7,280 nucleotides of DNA from Chloroflexota bacterium. Lineage in GTDB: Bacteria > Chloroflexota > Dehalococcoidia > GIF9 > UBA5629. Both the position numbers and the translations under genes were made by a program. Under the pieces are notes generated by a model that was given only the letters and a program-made list of their open reading frames with translations, was not told the origin of the DNA and made no database searches. Shown in pieces: positions 1 through 5,857 of the stretch. Location: the NCBI GenBank assembly GCA_020354105.1, contig CP070642.1, forward strand, positions 121,833-129,112. Direction: 5' to 3'. Every line of letters starts with the position of its first letter. The stretch's first letter is position 1.

Positions 1-2
1 GG

Positions 3-599
3 CTGATTGGTATGGAAGCTGAGCTGGATGAGTTGGGGCGCAATTACTGTATAGTCGATGATATTCGTACAGGCAATGGCATAGCTGAATATCTTTTTGA
101 ATTTAAAGAACAGCTTACACATTATCCTTCCAAGGCTAAGGAATTAGCCGCTAAGATCGATTTTCTGACTCAGCAAACCTCTGACTTGAAGGTGATAATA
201 ACAGGGCAGAGCAATGGTGCTGCCTTTGCCGGTGAAGTAATCACTCGGCTGGAAGAAAATCCTGCAGTGTATTCTATTCAAGTCGGTATTCCTTTTTGGC
301 ACAGGGTGTCTAAAACCAGCCAGTCATTGGTGATAGACAATAATGGAATCGGAGCTGATGCGCTTACCGGTAGAGACTTTTTTAGATTGTTAAAAGGTAA
401 TCTGGTGAAATTATTTGTACTGAATCATGCACCATCCTTTACGCCCGTTGATTGGATTATAACCAGGGCAGTTCTGATTTTCGGGCCGTATAATTTTGAT
501 TTCGGGCTACAGGCACCGGGGCATGATTATATGTGGGAATATCCAGGTGTCGGGCCGGTGATTAAAGAATTCCTGGTTAAGAATTTCAGTATAAAATAG
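3..599 (+). CDS. Alpha/beta-hydrolase-like protein, 5'-truncated by window edge
   Basis: The reading frame is open to the left edge (Leu-Ile-Gly precede the first ATG at 12), so the true start probably lies outside the window and only the C-terminal part, about 198 residues, is seen. Counting from the ATG, a hydrophobic strand (VIIT, residues 61-64) runs into GQSNG (65-69). This matches the GxSxG nucleophile elbow of serine hydrolases and lipases, with Ser67 as candidate nucleophile. Near the C-terminus an APGHDY segment offers a histidine where alpha/beta hydrolases place the catalytic His, and a VIDNNG segment could carry the acid. No signal peptide can be judged because the N-terminus is missing; no long membrane helix is obvious. 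The product is probably a lipase- or esterase-like protein, but substrate and family are not recognised. tsaC follows after 28 nt on the same strand, so co-transcription is possible though no functional link is apparent. Coding is confident; function is tentative. Confidence 0.72.
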   Translation: MIGMEAELDELGRNYCIVDDIRTGNGIAEYLFEFKEQLTHYPSKAKELAAKIDFLTQQTSDLKVIITGQSNGAAFAGEVITRLEENPAVYSIQVGIPFWHRVSKTSQSLVIDNNGIGADALTGRDFFRLLKGNLVKLFVLNHAPSFTPVDWIITRAVLIFGPYNFDFGLQAPGHDYMWEYPGVGPVIKEFLVKNFSIK

Positions 600-627
600 G
601 TTCCCCGTTTGAAAAGATGGGACTGAA

Positions 628-1290
628 ATGAGTACTTTGTCCAGTCAGGTAGCGTTACAGATTGACAGAGCCATTGAAATCCTTAAGGCCGGTGGTATTG
701 TTGCATTTCCCACGGATACGGTCTATGGGTTGGGGGGTGATGCGTTCAACACTGAGGTGGCTGAGAGGATTTACGAGGTTAAGCAACGCCCCAGACATTT
801 ACCCCTCCCACTTGTACTTGCTGACTTGGCACAGGTAGCTTGTGTCGTTGACTCTGTACCTGGAATAGCTAGTTTTTTAATGAGTTATTTTTGGCCTGGG
901 GGATTAACCTTGGTGTTGCCGAGAGGAAATTCGCTTCCCGATATTATTACTGCTGGTGGTAATAAGGTGGCGATACGAGTTCCTGACCATGTTGTGCCCC
1001 TTACTCTCATTCGCCGGTTGGGTGCGCCTATCATTGGGACCAGCGCTAACATTAGTGATAACCCAAGTCCGGTGACGGCTGAAGGGGTCGAGCAACAGCT
1101 TGGCAAACAGGTTGACCTGATTGTAGATATGGGCGAATGTCCTGGCGGGCTTGAGTCCACCGTTGTTGATGTTACTGGAGTGACACCGGTTATTTTACGT
1201 CATGGTATTATACCTGAAAAAGAGATTAAGAGGGCATGCCGGGGGTATGCCAGGGAGGTAGGTAAAGGTGCGTATTGCTCTGGGCTGTGA
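628..1290 (+). CDS. tsaC: L-threonylcarbamoyladenylate synthase (Sua5/YrdC/YwlC family)
   Basis: The enzyme makes threonylcarbamoyl-AMP from threonine, bicarbonate and ATP. This is the first step of t6A modification at A37 of tRNAs that read ANN codons, and it acts in the cytoplasm. The 220-residue protein is a single YrdC-like domain without the extra C-terminal domain of longer Sua5 proteins. Visible family motifs are FPTDTVYGLG (27-36), the KxRP motif at 52-55 (Lys52, Arg54), WPGGLT (89-94), IRVPDH (116-121), GTSANIS (137-143) and GLESTVVD (174-181). An in-frame stop at 610-612 rules out an upstream start, and ATG 628 leaves the domain complete. No strong Shine-Dalgarno is visible (only a GATGGGA-like stretch). 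The 3' end overlaps rpiB by 23 nt. A ywlC-rpiB neighbourhood also occurs in Firmicutes such as Bacillus subtilis, so this pairing is ordinary. Confidence 0.94.
   Translation: MSTLSSQVALQIDRAIEILKAGGIVAFPTDTVYGLGGDAFNTEVAERIYEVKQRPRHLPLPLVLADLAQVACVVDSVPGIASFLMSYFWPGGLTLVLPRGNSLPDIITAGGNKVAIRVPDHVVPLTLIRRLGAPIIGTSANISDNPSPVTAEGVEQQLGKQVDLIVDMGECPGGLESTVVDVTGVTPVILRHGIIPEKEIKRACRGYAREVGKGAYCSGL
1253..1259 (+). promoter_or_regulatory. Ribosome binding site of rpiB inside the tsaC 3' end
   Basis: GGGAGGT lies 8 nt before the GTG at 1268 and sits within the last codons of tsaC. It decides the GTG start of rpiB, which places the DHRG motif at residues 8-11 as is usual for the family. It also suggests translational coupling with tsaC. 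Confidence 0.8.
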
Positions 1291-1708
1291 CCATCGTGGT
1301 TTGAAGCTTAAGCAGGCTATTATGGGGCTCCTAAATGATTTGGGTAATGAGTATCAGGACTTTGGCTGCTATGATAGCGACCCCGTGGATTATCCTGATA
1401 TTGCCAAGCAAGTAGCTGAAGCAGTTGCCTTAGGAAAATTCGAAGACGGGATCCTGATTTGCAGCAGTGGCATAGGTATGAGTATAGCGGCCAATAAGGT
1501 AAAGGGTATAAGAGCGGCTCTGTGTTGTGGTGTCTCGAGTGCACAACGGGCTCGACAGCACAATGATGCCAATATTCTTTGTCTGGGCGAAGACACGCTT
1601 GATCAAGCTTTGGCACTTGATATTGTGAAGATATATTTATCTACCACCTTTGAGGGCGGCAGACATTTACGACGCCTAGAGAAGGTACGCAGTTTGGAAG
1701 CAGCATAG
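1268..1708 (+). CDS. rpiB: Ribose-5-phosphate isomerase B
   Basis: RpiB interconverts ribose 5-phosphate and ribulose 5-phosphate in the non-oxidative pentose phosphate pathway. The 146-residue protein has the usual length of the RpiB/LacAB family. Recognisable elements are the N-terminal GCDHRG (Asp8, His9), VDYPD (40-44), the active-site loop CSSGIGMSIAANK starting at Cys65 (the equivalent of the catalytic Cys66 of E. coli RpiB), RQHNDAN (96-102, His98 being the ring-opening histidine), and the phosphate-binding arginines Arg132 and Arg136 in FEGGRHLRRLE. The E. coli loop reads CGTG and here reads CSSG, so the Thr68 equivalent is Ser67, a conservative change. Translation starts at GTG with a good Shine-Dalgarno inside tsaC. 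An allose-phosphate or galactose-phosphate isomerase activity is possible within this family, but with no sugar-catabolic genes nearby RpiB is the better call. It is followed by the only sizeable gap in the window. Confidence 0.95.
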   Translation: MRIALGCDHRGLKLKQAIMGLLNDLGNEYQDFGCYDSDPVDYPDIAKQVAEAVALGKFEDGILICSSGIGMSIAANKVKGIRAALCCGVSSAQRARQHNDANILCLGEDTLDQALALDIVKIYLSTTFEGGRHLRRLEKVRSLEAA

Positions 1709-1733
1709 CTTGACAATAGCTAGCTGCTATGCT
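1702..1733 (+). repeat. Inverted repeat with 8-bp arms over the rpiB end and ilvD promoter
   Basis: AGCATAGC (1702-1709) is exactly complementary to GCTATGCT (1726-1733), separated by 16 nt that contain the palindrome AGCTAGCT (1718-1725). A competing smaller pairing, CTAGC (1720-1724) with GCTAG (1731-1735), shares part of the right arm. There is no following run of T, so it does not look like an intrinsic terminator. It overlaps the stop codon of rpiB, the spacer between -35 and -10 and the first base of the -10, as an operator could. Its regulatory role is inference. Confidence 0.45.
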
Positions 1734-1738
1734 AGTTT
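1710..1738 (+). promoter_or_regulatory. Candidate sigma-70 type promoter of the ilv-leu operon
   Basis: A perfect -35 hexamer TTGACA (1710-1715) is followed by a 17-nt spacer and TAGTTT (1733-1738). The latter matches the -10 consensus at its key positions 1, 2 and 6 and is preceded by TG plus one base (1730-1732), an extended -10. Transcription would begin around 1745, giving a leader of roughly 50 nt before ilvD. This is the only gap in the window large enough for an operon promoter. Read-through from rpiB remains possible because no terminator is visible. Confidence 0.55.
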
Positions 1739-1780
1739 ACTGCAATAATCTTAATTTCCTAAACGATTACTATTCCGGTC

Positions 1781-1787
1781 GGAAGGG
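1781..1787 (+). promoter_or_regulatory. Probable ribosome binding site of ilvD
   Basis: GGAAGGG is an imperfect Shine-Dalgarno, 6 nt before TTG 1794 and 15 nt before ATG 1803. Its spacing favours the TTG start, whereas homologues commonly begin with the MRSD sequence encoded from the ATG. The choice is therefore open by three codons. Confidence 0.5.
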
Positions 1788-1793
1788 ACTACT

Positions 1794-3470
1794 TTGAAGA
1801 CAATGCGTAGTGATGGTGTTAAGAAAGGTGTTGAGCGGGCTTCGCATCGTGCCTTGCTTCGGGCTGTGGGCGTTTGTGGCGATGATTTTTCAAAACCTTT
1901 TATTGGTGTGGTCAATAGTTTCAACGAAGTTGTTCCTGGACATATTCATCTACGAAGTATTGCCGAGGCAGTGAAGGCGGGGATTCGCGACGATGGTGGG
2001 GTGCCTTTTGAATTCAATACCATCGGTGTCTGCGATGGTATAGCGATGAACCATCCTGGGATGAAATACAGCTTGCCTAGCCGGGAATTAATCGCTGACT
2101 CAATAGAGATTATGGCTGAGGCTCATCAGTTTGATGCGCTTGTTTTCATACCTAACTGTGATAAGGTTGTACCTGGCATGCTCATGGCTGCGGTGAGATT
2201 GAATATTCCGTCCATCTTTATCAGCGGTGGTCCCATGTTGGCAGGGCGCATGAATCAGGGCGGTCAAAGCGTAACAGTGGACCTCATCTCGGTGTTTAAC
2301 GCCGTAGGTAGTGTTGTCCGTGGAAAAATGACTGAGGCTGAGCTTGAGGAGATTGAGATTGCTGCCTGTCCCGGTTGCGGAAGCTGCTCTGGTATGTACA
2401 CGGCAAATACGATGAACTGTTTAGCTGAAGCGTTGGGTATTGCCTTGCCGGGCAATGGCACTATACCTGCCGTGGATTCCAGGAGAGTCATATTGGCCAT
2501 GGAGGCAGGAAGGCAGATAATGGCTATATTGAAAAAGGGCTTATTGCCAAAAGATGTTATTACCAAGGATTCTATCGCTAATGCTTTTGCTGTGGATATG
2601 GCGCTCGGGGGTAGCACAAATTCCGTCTTACATCTCATGGCGCTAGCTCATGAGGCGGGCATCGATTTCCCTCTATCGCTGATTGATGAGATAAGTCGGC
2701 GCGTTCCGCATATTTCAAAGCTGAGCCCGGCTAGTGAGGTTCATATCGAAGACCTTGATCTGGCAGGCGGCATTCCGGCGGTTATGCATGAGATAGCGGA
2801 TTCCTTGAACGGAAAATGCCAGACTGTGTCATTAGTGCCCCTGTCCAGTATCATAAAGGGGGGCAAGGTTAGAAATCGGGCGGTCATCCGTTCAGTGTCC
2901 GAGCCATATTCCAAGACCGGTGGTCTAGCGATCCTCTTTGGAAACCTGGCACCTGAAGGGGCTGTAGTGAAGAGTGGTGCTGTTGATCCAGAGATGATGG
3001 TGCATGAGGGCCCGGCTCGAGTTTTTAATAATGAAGAAGAGGCTACCAAGGGGATAATGAAGGGCGACATTAAAAAGGGCGATGTTATTGTCATTCGCTA
3101 TGAAGGTCCTAAGGGTGGTCCTGGAATGCGGGAGATGTTGACTCCAACTTCTCTGTTGAGTGGAATGGGGTTAGACAAAGACGTGGCTCTGATAACTGAT
3201 GGGAGATTTTCTGGTGGCACCAAAGGGGCTGCTATAGGACACGTGGCGCCTGAGGCAGCCGGCCGTGGGCCTATAGCCGTGGTAAAGAATGGTGACATCA
3301 TAAGCATAAATATTCCAGAATGTAGGCTGGAATTGAAGTTGAGCGATGCTGAGATAAAGAAGCGATTGTCATTGCTGCCTGAATATAAATCAAAGATAAA
3401 GGCAGGTTATCTGGGGAGGTATATTGAGAGTGTCGGCTCAGCCAGCACAGGAGCGGTATTTGCCAAGTAG
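1794..3470 (+). CDS. ilvD: Dihydroxyacid dehydratase
   Basis: IlvD dehydrates 2,3-dihydroxyisovalerate and 2,3-dihydroxy-3-methylvalerate to the 2-oxoacids that are transaminated to valine and isoleucine. It is a cytoplasmic iron-sulfur enzyme of the IlvD/Edd family. At 558 residues it is complete. Motifs in order are VPGHIHL (47-53), FNTIGVCDGIAM (74-85), SLPSRELIADS (93-103), PNCDK with Cys122 and the Mg-linked Lys124, CPGCGSCSGMYTANTMN (192-208) with the cluster cysteine in GSCSG, ALGGSTNSVLHL, and the C-terminal GRFSGGTKG (470-478) holding the proposed base serine. The VPGHIHL and NCDK pattern resembles the E. coli-type enzymes rather than the plant/mycobacterial three-cysteine [2Fe-2S] type, so an oxygen-sensitive [4Fe-4S] cluster is inferred. 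TTG 1794 is used because of the Shine-Dalgarno spacing; ATG 1803 (MRSDGVKKG) is a strong alternative. Only 9 nt separate its stop from the ilvB ATG. Confidence 0.97.
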   Translation: MKTMRSDGVKKGVERASHRALLRAVGVCGDDFSKPFIGVVNSFNEVVPGHIHLRSIAEAVKAGIRDDGGVPFEFNTIGVCDGIAMNHPGMKYSLPSRELIADSIEIMAEAHQFDALVFIPNCDKVVPGMLMAAVRLNIPSIFISGGPMLAGRMNQGGQSVTVDLISVFNAVGSVVRGKMTEAELEEIEIAACPGCGSCSGMYTANTMNCLAEALGIALPGNGTIPAVDSRRVILAMEAGRQIMAILKKGLLPKDVITKDSIANAFAVDMALGGSTNSVLHLMALAHEAGIDFPLSLIDEISRRVPHISKLSPASEVHIEDLDLAGGIPAVMHEIADSLNGKCQTVSLVPLSSIIKGGKVRNRAVIRSVSEPYSKTGGLAILFGNLAPEGAVVKSGAVDPEMMVHEGPARVFNNEEEATKGIMKGDIKKGDVIVIRYEGPKGGPGMREMLTPTSLLSGMGLDKDVALITDGRFSGGTKGAAIGHVAPEAAGRGPIAVVKNGDIISINIPECRLELKLSDAEIKKRLSLLPEYKSKIKAGYLGRYIESVGSASTGAVFAK

Positions 3471-3474
3471 GAGA
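3469..3474 (+). promoter_or_regulatory. Ribosome binding site of ilvB overlapping the ilvD stop
   Basis: AGGAGA shares its first two bases with the TAG stop of ilvD. It lies 5 nt before ATG 3480 but only 2 nt before the in-frame TTG 3477, so it favours ATG as the ilvB start. The overlap suggests coupled translation. Confidence 0.75.
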
Positions 3475-3479
3475 CATTG

Positions 3480-5180
3480 ATGAAAAAGACGGGTGCGCAG
3501 ATTTTATGTGAAAGTCTAGTCCGGGAAGGCGTTGAAGTTATTTTTGGTTTTCCAGGTGGATCTGTATTACCGTTGTACGATACTTTTCCGCAATATCCAA
3601 AAATCAGGCATATTCTGGTTCGTCACGAACAAGGTGCAGCTCATGCAGCCGATAGCTATGCCCGTGTTACTGGGAAAGCAGGGGTATGCTTGGCAACCTC
3701 AGGACCAGGAGCCACCAATCTGGTAACTGGCATTGCCAACGCTTGCTTGGATTCGTCACCAATGGTGGCTATTACTGGTCAGGTAGCTAGACCTTTCATC
3801 GGCAAAGATGCTTTTCAAGAAATAGACATCACTGGTATTACCCTTCCTATTACCAAGCATAACTATCTTGTGCTCGACGCAAATGACATTGCCAGGGTGG
3901 TTAAAGAGGCTTTTTATATTGCCCAAAATGGTAGACCAGGTCCGGTTCTTATCGATATACCGCGTGACGTTTTTCAGCAAGAAGCGACGTTTACTTATCC
4001 AGAAAGGGTAAATTTACCCGGCTATAAACCGACGCTTTTTGGACACCCGGCACAGATTAAAAAGGCAGCCGAAACGATAAATGCCGCTGAGCGCCCCGTC
4101 ATCATTGCTGGCAGAGGTGTGATAATATCAAAGGCTTTCGCCGAACTTAAAGACCTGGCAGAGAAGGCGCAGATACCGGTGGTTACCACCCTTCTGGGCA
4201 TTGGCTGTTTTCCTGAGACTCATGTGCTAAGCTTTGGATGGTTGGGGATGCATGGCATGGCCTACGCCAACAAGGCGGTATATGATTCTGACGTTCTCAT
4301 TGCTATTGGGATGAGATTTGATGACCGAGCTACCGGGGTGGTCAGCTCTTTTGCACCGCAGGCTCGTGTTGTTCACATAGATATCGATCCTGCAGAGATA
4401 GGTAAGAATGTGCGAGTAGATGTGCCTATTGTTGGCGATATCAAAAACATTCTTGAGGTGTTAAATCAGCAGATTGTGCCATGTGAACATCTGGACTGGT
4501 TTAATCAAGTGGACAAGTGGCGGGAAGAGCATCCGGCGCTGGTTATTAGAGAGAGTGAAGCTCTTTTGCCACAGTACGTTATTCGCCAGATTTATGAGAT
4601 TACTAAAGGTGATGCCATTATAGTTACAGGCGTTGGTCAAAATCAGATGTGGTCGGCTCAATTTTTCTTTTATGATAAACCAAATAGCTTAATTTCCTCA
4701 GGTGGTTTGGGTACCATGGGTTTTGAGCTTCCCGGTGCTATTGGCGCTAAGGTCGGTAGACCTGATGATACAGTTTGGTGTATTGCAGGTGATGGTGGCT
4801 TTCAGATGACCGTCCAAGAATTAGCCACGATAGTCCAGGAGAACTTGGCTGTTAAGATAGCTATAATCAACAATGGATATTTAGGTATGGTAAGGCAGTG
4901 GCAGCAGTTATTCTATGGGCGACGCTACGTTCACACACCACTTTCTGGTCCGGATTTTGTTAAGATTGCAGAAGCTTATGGTATTCCGGCGCTTAGAGTG
5001 ACGGATAAGAAACTGGTGGTCTCGGCTATAGAAAAGGCGATGAATCATGAAGGTCCGTTCTTGGTTGATTTTGTTGTTGAGCCCGAGGAGAATGTCTTTC
5101 CCATAGTTCCCCCAGGTGCAGCACTGGTTGAAGCGTTAGAAATGCCAGCTCCAGAAAAGGTGACTCGTTCAAGCAAATGA
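3480..5180 (+). CDS. ilvB: Acetohydroxyacid synthase, large (catalytic) subunit
   Basis: IlvB joins two pyruvates to 2-acetolactate, or pyruvate and 2-oxobutyrate to 2-aceto-2-hydroxybutyrate, using thiamine diphosphate, Mg and FAD. This is the committed step of valine, leucine and isoleucine synthesis. The 566-residue protein has the three-domain layout of the family. The N-terminal PYR domain carries GFPGGSVLPLYD (23-34) and RHEQG (48-52, catalytic Glu50), then SGPGATNL and KDAFQEID (109-116). A central FAD-linked domain follows. The C-terminal PP domain has GDGG (437-440) and NNG (464-466), the thiamine diphosphate motif. Trp474 in GMVRQWQ is the AHAS hallmark (Trp464 of E. coli AHAS II) that favours 2-oxobutyrate, separating it from other thiamine enzymes. 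The regulatory subunit gene follows 34 nt downstream. A TTG one codon upstream (3477) is in frame but badly spaced from the Shine-Dalgarno. Ala103 stands where plant AHAS has Pro197. Confidence 0.97.
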   Translation: MKKTGAQILCESLVREGVEVIFGFPGGSVLPLYDTFPQYPKIRHILVRHEQGAAHAADSYARVTGKAGVCLATSGPGATNLVTGIANACLDSSPMVAITGQVARPFIGKDAFQEIDITGITLPITKHNYLVLDANDIARVVKEAFYIAQNGRPGPVLIDIPRDVFQQEATFTYPERVNLPGYKPTLFGHPAQIKKAAETINAAERPVIIAGRGVIISKAFAELKDLAEKAQIPVVTTLLGIGCFPETHVLSFGWLGMHGMAYANKAVYDSDVLIAIGMRFDDRATGVVSSFAPQARVVHIDIDPAEIGKNVRVDVPIVGDIKNILEVLNQQIVPCEHLDWFNQVDKWREEHPALVIRESEALLPQYVIRQIYEITKGDAIIVTGVGQNQMWSAQFFFYDKPNSLISSGGLGTMGFELPGAIGAKVGRPDDTVWCIAGDGGFQMTVQELATIVQENLAVKIAIINNGYLGMVRQWQQLFYGRRYVHTPLSGPDFVKIAEAYGIPALRVTDKKLVVSAIEKAMNHEGPFLVDFVVEPEENVFPIVPPGAALVEALEMPAPEKVTRSSK

Positions 5181-5199
5181 GTTTAGAATATGGAACAAG

Positions 5200-5205
5200 A
5201 GGAGG
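5200..5205 (+). promoter_or_regulatory. Ribosome binding site that decides the TTG start of ilvN
   Basis: AGGAGG lies 9 nt before TTG 5215. The first in-frame ATG would be codon 49, inside the ACT domain, so this Shine-Dalgarno and the intact domain support TTG as the start. Confidence 0.75.
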
Positions 5206-5214
5206 ACGAGGTCG

Positions 5215-5796
5215 TTGACTATAGCAAGACATATTTTAGTTGCTTTGGTTGAAGATAGGCCCGGAGTTCTTAATCGGGTTTCTAGTCTCTTGCGTCGGCG
5301 TAACTTTAACATTGATAGTATAGCTGTTGGACATACAGAGCAACCTAATCTATCTCGTATGACTATCGTTGTGGAGGGCGATGATGCCAAAGTTGAGCAG
5401 GTCAGGAAACAGCTAGACAAAGTTGTAGACGTAGTTAAGATAGTTGATATAACTAGTAATGAGTCGGTAGCTCGTGAGCTGGCTTTGGTTAAAGTCAAAG
5501 CAACTGCTTCCAGTCGTAGCGAAATTATCCAGATCGTAGACATCTTTAGATCTAACATAGTGGACGTTTCTTCCGATTCAGTGATGGTGGAGGTAACTGG
5601 GGATGAAGAAAAGGTCAATTCTCTGTTGGACCTCCTCCGTGGTTTTGGTATCAGGGAGATAGCTAGGACTGGTCGTATTGCTTTAACTAGGGGTGGTGCT
5701 GGCCCGTTACAGGTTGAAGAATCGCGGGAGGTTAAGGTGCCTAAGCAAGCGCCGAAAGCAGCGTCCTCGGAAGCTGAAAGCCCACCGGACTGGTAA
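5215..5796 (+). CDS. ilvN: Acetohydroxyacid synthase, small (regulatory) subunit
   Basis: IlvN binds and activates IlvB and confers feedback inhibition by branched-chain amino acids, usually valine. An N-terminal ACT domain (about residues 5-80) shows the signature VEDRPGVLNRVSSLLRRRNF followed by NIDSIAVG. Gly17 and Asn32 align with the valine-site Gly14 and Asn29 of E. coli IlvH, while Asp14 replaces its Asn11. LSRMTIVV and LDKVVDVVKI follow. The C-terminal ALS_ss_C domain (about 85-161) has ELALVKVKA, IFRSNIVDVSSDS and IARTGRIALTRG. Feedback control is therefore likely retained. At 193 residues it is longer than E. coli IlvH (163) because of a roughly 32-residue tail (162-193) rich in Lys, Glu, Pro, Ala and Ser and ending in Asp-Trp, probably disordered. 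The start is TTG with a strong Shine-Dalgarno. A 61-nt gap to ilvC shows no promoter or hairpin I would defend. Confidence 0.96.
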   Translation: MTIARHILVALVEDRPGVLNRVSSLLRRRNFNIDSIAVGHTEQPNLSRMTIVVEGDDAKVEQVRKQLDKVVDVVKIVDITSNESVARELALVKVKATASSRSEIIQIVDIFRSNIVDVSSDSVMVEVTGDEEKVNSLLDLLRGFGIREIARTGRIALTRGGAGPLQVEESREVKVPKQAPKAASSEAESPPDW

Positions 5797-5857
5797 TGAT
5801 ACGGAAATAATCAAACCCTACGGCAAGGCGGACAGGAAAACTTTTTAAGGAGGCATC

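Noticed and set aside
1702..1750. Intrinsic terminator after rpiB
   Set aside because: The hairpin arms are only 8 bp, AT-balanced, with a 16-nt loop, and no T-tract follows.
1709..1793. T-box riboswitch or classical attenuator before ilvD
   Set aside because: The 85-nt gap is too short for a T-box and has no terminator/antiterminator pair.
2264..2638. Minus-strand open frame of 124 codons opposite ilvD
   Set aside because: Antisense to the conserved iron-sulfur region of IlvD; product composition is what a reversed coding frame gives.
3532..3726. Plus-strand 64-codon frame inside ilvB
   Set aside because: Out of frame within the conserved PYR domain; no Shine-Dalgarno or recognisable product.
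5190..5252. 20-codon acidic mini-ORF (MEQEEDEVV...) over the ilvN start
   Set aside because: It consists largely of the ilvN Shine-Dalgarno region read as Glu/Asp codons, has no ribosome site of its own and is out of frame with ilvN.
5169..5618. Minus-strand open frame of 149 codons opposite ilvN
   Set aside because: Its Ser/Thr/Leu-rich product is a shadow of the ilvN coding frame, whose ACT and C-terminal domains are unmistakable; no family motif is seen.
5797..5857. Separate promoter for ilvC
   Set aside because: No paired -35 and -10 elements with acceptable spacing could be found; only the Shine-Dalgarno is convincing.
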